From: Mesorhizobium sp.
Lineage (GTDB): Bacteria > Pseudomonadota > Alphaproteobacteria > Rhizobiales > Rhizobiaceae
Assembly: GCF_004962245.1 (NCBI RefSeq)
Contig: NZ_SUHQ01000016.1
Coordinates: 88,930 to 152,929 of the forward strand
Direction of reading: 5' to 3'
DNA length: 64,000 nucleotides
A model generated the notes under the pieces. The model had not been told where the DNA came from and made no database searches. It saw nothing but the letters and a program-made list of their open reading frames with translations. Positions within the stretch are counted from its first letter, which is position 1; every line of letters starts with the position of its first letter. Positions 60,415-64,000 of the stretch are shown here, piece by piece. A program made the position numbers and the translations under genes.

Positions 60415-61334
60415 ACAGCCGGTTCGTACCGCGCCCCGGTCCCGAAGCCGATGTCCTTCGCCGGACGCCGACGGCGGCGATCGTGACGGCAAGCTATGCG
60501 CCGGATTTCGAACGTTGCCGCCTGCTGTGCGAAACCCTCGACCGTTACGTTTCCGGCGTGGCGCACCACTATCTGCTTGTCGAGCATCGCGACGTGGCGC
60601 TGTTTCGTCAGCTGGAGAACAGCCGCCGCACCGTCGTCGACGAGCGGGATCTGTTACCGCACTGGCTGCATGCCTTCGACGATCCGCTCAGCCTGTTTCG
60701 CCGGCGCATCTGGCTCAGCCTGAAGACCATGCCGCTGCGCGGCTGGCATGTGCAGCAGCTTCGCCGCATCGCGATATCAGCGCATGCCGGGGAAGACGTG
60801 CTGGTCTTCTGCGATTCCGACGTGGCCTTCCTCAAGCCTTTCGACTGCAGCGCCTTCTGGCGCGATGGCAAGGTGCGGCTGTTCCGCCGCGACGGCGTGC
60901 TGTCCGGCGACGGTCATGAGGAGCACCGCGTCTGGTCGCGCAATGCGGGCTCGGCGCTCGGCATCGACCCGTCCGTGGTTTCAACGCACGATTATATTTC
61001 GACGCTGGTTGCCTGGCGCCGCGAAACCGTGACGGCCACGTGCGCCCGGATCGAGAAGATCCACGGCCGCGACTGGGTCGAGGTCATCGGCGCGGCGCGC
61101 AAATTCTCCGAATGCATGCTCTATGGCCGCTACGTTGACGACGTACTCGACGGTGCCGGCCATTTCCACGGCTCGGAGGAGTTCTGCCGCGTCCACTGGA
61201 CGGGCGAAGCGCTGTCGGATGACGAGTTCCGCCGCTTCGTCGCCGCCATGGCGCCCGAACAGGTGGCCATCGGCATGCAGTCCTTCATCGGCACGGACAT
61301 CGGTCGCATCCGCCGCCTGATCGGGGTTGATTAG
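60411..61334 (+). CDS. DUF6492 family protein (likely glycosyltransferase-like)
   Basis: 307 residues from TTG at 60411, overlapping the WecG-type stop; longer in-frame starts run through that gene. Signature blocks: TAAIVTASYAPDFERCRLLC, HYLLVEHRDVALFRQLENSR, RGWHVQQLRRIAISAHAGED, VLVFCDSDVAFLKPFDCSAF (DxD) and STHDYISTLVAWRRETV. GT-A-like core with the DSD metal motif suggests sugar transfer. Third plus-strand gene of the exopolysaccharide cluster. Confidence 0.85.
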   Translation: MNSRFVPRPGPEADVLRRTPTAAIVTASYAPDFERCRLLCETLDRYVSGVAHHYLLVEHRDVALFRQLENSRRTVVDERDLLPHWLHAFDDPLSLFRRRIWLSLKTMPLRGWHVQQLRRIAISAHAGEDVLVFCDSDVAFLKPFDCSAFWRDGKVRLFRRDGVLSGDGHEEHRVWSRNAGSALGIDPSVVSTHDYISTLVAWRRETVTATCARIEKIHGRDWVEVIGAARKFSECMLYGRYVDDVLDGAGHFHGSEEFCRVHWTGEALSDDEFRRFVAAMAPEQVAIGMQSFIGTDIGRIRRLIGVD

Positions 61335-61375
61335 TCCTGGGCCAAACCCGATCGCTTTGAACGACCGGATTCGAT

Positions 61376-61533
61376 CGATTGTGTTGAAAAAGTCGGCGGT
61401 GAAGCTAGCCAAGATCTGCACCGCCCGAGTGCCAATCCCAGCCGTTTAAGGAGGTGGGCCCTTTCGAGCTCAAGCGCCACGTGTTGGGTGGGCAGAACTA
61501 CCAGCTTCACCGTCGACTTTTTCAACACAATCG
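61376..61533. mobile_element. MITE-like element with 31-bp terminal inverted repeats
   Basis: Arms at 61376-61406 and 61503-61533 match with one mismatch; they start CGATTGTGTTGAAAAAGTCG and end GGTGAAGCT. Total 158 bases, no transposase. TGTTGAAAAAGTC-type ends suggest derivation from an IS5-like element. No clear target duplication is seen. The rest of 61335-61716 holds no gene. Confidence 0.8.
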
Positions 61534-61716
61534 GTGGAAACCGGAAGTTCGACGCGAACCCAACAGAGAGCTCGCCGGCTGTTCACGGCTGCTCTACGCG
61601 CTCAGTCCTCGGACAAGCCGGCCAGAGAACTATCCTTCCAGAAGCGACGCGGGATCAAGGGACGTCGCCTGGCCGGACGTGACGCGCAGGAGAGGGCATC
61701 TTTGCAAACGCGACGA

Positions 61717-63462
61717 TCACTCCGGCACGCCGGCAATACCCAGCGCCTCGACGTAGCGCTCGGCGAACACCTTGTCCCGCCACGGGTTGATCTGCCTCTG
61801 CAGGCCGAGCGTGTAAGTCGGGAACGCCTCCATCAGCCGCCGCGCCGCGGCCTGCGCTTCGTCCGGCCGATTGAGTTTGACCAGCGCCATGATCACCACC
61901 CGGTGCGAGGAGCCGTAATTCGGCATCTCGCGCAGCGCGCGTTCTCCCCATGCCAGCGCTTCCTCGTAGCGCTCGAGCATCAGGTAGCTCATCCCGATGC
62001 CGGAGAGCGCGATGCCCTTCTCGGGGTCGACCGGGCTCAGCCGCATTGCCCTGTGAAAGTGCTCGATCGCGACGAGGGGGCGGCCGGAATGGGCGTTCAC
62101 CCAGCCGCTGCCCGTATAGCCCTGCGCCGAATTGGGGTTGAGGAGCAGTGACCGTTCGATCGTGTCTAGCGCCGTCTCGTAATCCTTGGCGCTGTAGGCG
62201 ATCACCTGCGCGGCGAAACGCAAGCTTGTTGGGTCGTCTCGCGCGTCCGCCAGCACCTCGCGGGCCATGCGCACGGCGACGCGGATATCGTCGGGCTCGT
62301 GCCAGCACTGACTCACGGACAGGCTGCGGATATAGGCACCGAGTGCCTTCGCCAGGGTGAAGCCTGGGTCGATGCTGAGCGCCTCGTTGGTGAGCCGGCG
62401 CACGTCGACGAAGCCTTCGCGCGTCATGCTGTAGAAGCGCGGCAGCGCACGAAGGTAGAGGTCGTAGGCGCCGATGTAGTCGGTCGGCTTCATGCGCGCC
62501 TGCTTGATCTCCTCCAGCCGGATGCGCGGCTCGACCGCACCGACGACGCTCTCGGTCACCTTGTCCTGCAGGTCGAAGATGTCGCTCACGTCGCCCTCGA
62601 AGCGGTCGGTCCAGACATGGTGCCCACTGATCGCGTCCACCAGCTGCCCGCTGATACGCACCCGCGATCCTGCTCTGCGGATGCTACCTTCGAGCACGTA
62701 GCGGACGCCCAGCTCGCGCCCGACCTGGCGCAGGTCCACCGCTCGGCCCTTGTAGGTGAAGGACGAGTTGCGGGCGATCACGAAGAAGGAGTTCACCCGG
62801 CTCAATCCCGTGATGATGTCCTCCACCAGTCCGTCGGCGAAGTATTCCTGGTCGGGGTCGCCGCTCATGTTGGTGAAAGGCAGAACCGCGATCGAGGGTT
62901 TCGCGGGCAGGGGAGGCGGTGCAGCCACCGAGGCGCTGGCGTCGGTCTCGACGCGATAGGCGCGCACAGGCCGCTCGATGTTCTTGAGGCGCAGGTCGCC
63001 GAGCGGCGTGAAGCCGCCGTCAAGCTTGCCCTGAAGGTGGTCGTAGGCGGTGCCCGAGACGACCACGGCGCCGGGATCGGCGATGCTTTCGAGGCGGACG
63101 GCGATGTTGACACCGTCGCCGTAGAGGTCGCCGTCCTCCTCGCAGACCACGTCGCCGAGATTGACGCCGATGCGGAAGCGAATCCGCATTTCCTCGGTCG
63201 TCTCCGCCTCGTGTTCTGCCAAAGCCTGCTGGATCGCCATCGCCGAGGTCACCGCGTTGACGACGCTCGCGAACTCGCACAACATGCCGTCGCCGGTGAG
63301 CTTGACGATCCGGCCCTGATGCTCGGAGACCAGCGGTTCGAGGAGGTCCTTGCGGTATGTCTTGAGCCGCTCGAGCGTGCCGCGCTCGTCGCGCTCCATC
63401 AGGCGCGAATAGCCGACCACGTCGCAAGCCAGGATCGCTGCGAGGCGGCGCTGCGCGGTCAT
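61717..63462 (-). CDS. Class III adenylate/guanylate cyclase with FlgO-like and TPR regions
   Basis: 581 residues from ATG at 63462. Cyclase domain residues 1-170: RRLAAILACDVVGYSRLMER (first metal Asp), GRIVKLTGDGMLCEFASVVN (second metal Asp), GDLYGDGVNIAVRLESIADP. Next a FlgO-like part, SIAVLPFTNMSGDPDQEYFA then DGLVEDIITGLSRVNSFFVI and LGVRYVLEGSIRRAGSRVRI. C-terminal TPR-like helices from about residue 330 (RSLLLNPNSAQGYTGSGWVN). This arrangement is common and numerous in rhizobia. Makes cAMP as a signal; the input is unknown. Confidence 0.92.
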   Translation of the reverse strand: MTAQRRLAAILACDVVGYSRLMERDERGTLERLKTYRKDLLEPLVSEHQGRIVKLTGDGMLCEFASVVNAVTSAMAIQQALAEHEAETTEEMRIRFRIGVNLGDVVCEEDGDLYGDGVNIAVRLESIADPGAVVVSGTAYDHLQGKLDGGFTPLGDLRLKNIERPVRAYRVETDASASVAAPPPLPAKPSIAVLPFTNMSGDPDQEYFADGLVEDIITGLSRVNSFFVIARNSSFTYKGRAVDLRQVGRELGVRYVLEGSIRRAGSRVRISGQLVDAISGHHVWTDRFEGDVSDIFDLQDKVTESVVGAVEPRIRLEEIKQARMKPTDYIGAYDLYLRALPRFYSMTREGFVDVRRLTNEALSIDPGFTLAKALGAYIRSLSVSQCWHEPDDIRVAVRMAREVLADARDDPTSLRFAAQVIAYSAKDYETALDTIERSLLLNPNSAQGYTGSGWVNAHSGRPLVAIEHFHRAMRLSPVDPEKGIALSGIGMSYLMLERYEEALAWGERALREMPNYGSSHRVVIMALVKLNRPDEAQAAARRLMEAFPTYTLGLQRQINPWRDKVFAERYVEALGIAGVPE

Positions 63463-64000
63463 TGCACCGCCCGGCCAGGCGCCTGCACGCGGGCTGCCTC
63501 GCGCCCATGCCCCGCCAACTTCCAGACGCTCAACGTGCATGGCATCCATCTCTCCCAGCTGCCGCCCGTCGCCGATTCAGAACGGATAACGCAGCTTGAC
63601 CTTGCCTTCACGAGATTTCGCTATCCCGCTTGCGAGGCGTGGAGCGATCCAGTCGTCGCGCTAACAGCCAACCGGCGACACGCCCACGCAGCCTCTGGGG
63701 ACGCTGACACGCCACCCCCAGAAGGCCGGAGATATTTGCTGCCGTTGGTAACCGGTTGACGCCACCGTGGCGGTGCTTTTGTCACCGCGATGTAACAGCG
63801 AGATGCTCTACGAACGCGCGCATCGGGCATCACACCAGACGTTCGCGCTTAGAGGTGCTGAGGTCGGAAAGTGGCGCAACCAAGTCGTACCAACGGCCAC
63901 GCCATACGGCAACATTCCACCCTTACCCGACATCCGGCATTTTTCGATCGTGCCCCATGGCGTGGTGTAGGTAACGGCATTGGTCGCCGTGCTCTCCGGC
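63463..64000. other. 538-base end region, no confident gene
   Basis: Upstream of the cyclase. A small hairpin (CACCG-TGG-CGGTG) followed by CTTTTG lies near 63762-63780. No open frame with ribosome site and family match was found. Confidence 0.45.

Noticed and set aside
62299..63759. 486-codon plus-strand frame over the cyclase gene
   Set aside because: Antisense shadow of a high-G+C gene whose minus-strand product has clear catalytic motifs.

Overview
The window looks like chromosomal DNA of an alphaproteobacterium in the Rhizobiales, most like Mesorhizobium. The grounds are high G+C throughout, the order murA / DUF2948 / hisD / UPF0262 / low-molecular-weight phosphatase / infA / maf / yacG / tRNA-Phe, an rpoD of alphaproteobacterial type, Omp25/31-type and SIMPL-domain proteins, and several short dispersed intergenic repeats of the sort common in rhizobia. 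This placement rests on gene content and gene order; no database search was run.

Layout: 1-1026 is the 3' end of rpoD. 1.2-12.3 kb holds housekeeping and regulatory genes: a sulfotransferase, a PadR regulator with visible operators, an azoreductase/LysR pair, a TetR/VOC pair with paired operators, an arginase-family enzyme, an intact HtrA-like protease back to back with a catalytically dead paralogue plus a LuxR-type regulator, and an SDR. 12.4-17.2 kb carries a repeat-rich OmpA-domain envelope protein, a YcgN-type cysteine-cluster protein and a SIMPL protein. 17.23-24.21 kb is an accessory island bounded by a CAT-anticodon tRNA and tRNA-Phe, each with its own adjacent tyrosine recombinase; between them lie a decayed AbiE toxin-antitoxin operon and a divergent pair formed by an E2 (ubiquitin-conjugating)-like protein with a SEC-C zinc motif and an XRE-ImmA/IrrE-like protein. 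24.4-29.8 kb is the conserved murA-to-yacG block.

30.4-33.0 kb is a complete bufferin-type operon (DUF2282 precursor, DUF692/MNIO enzyme, DUF2063 partner, DoxX), a recently described class of copper-linked modified peptides. It is followed by a patatin-like pseudoenzyme and by a decayed copy of a small secreted protein next to its intact paralogue. 35.2-45.4 kb is a redox and lipid/PHB-related run (LysR, cupin, MFS, DUF302, 3-hydroxybutyrate dehydrogenase, patatin, type II NADH dehydrogenase, flavin disulfide-reductase-like protein, peroxiredoxin-like protein) ending in a second, related LysR on the opposite strand. 45.5-51.1 kb holds a lipid kinase, small stress-type proteins (CsbD, a 25-residue membrane peptide, DUF3606), a YihY/BrkB protein and an outer-membrane barrel protein. 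51.4-53.4 kb is a Tad-pilus minor-component operon. 53.7-55.9 kb has a SAF-domain dehydrogenase and proC. 55.9-61.3 kb is a divergent exopolysaccharide cluster (polymerase/ligase, GT2, GT4, WecG-type, DUF6492). A MITE-like element and a class III adenylate cyclase with FlgO-like and TPR parts close the window.
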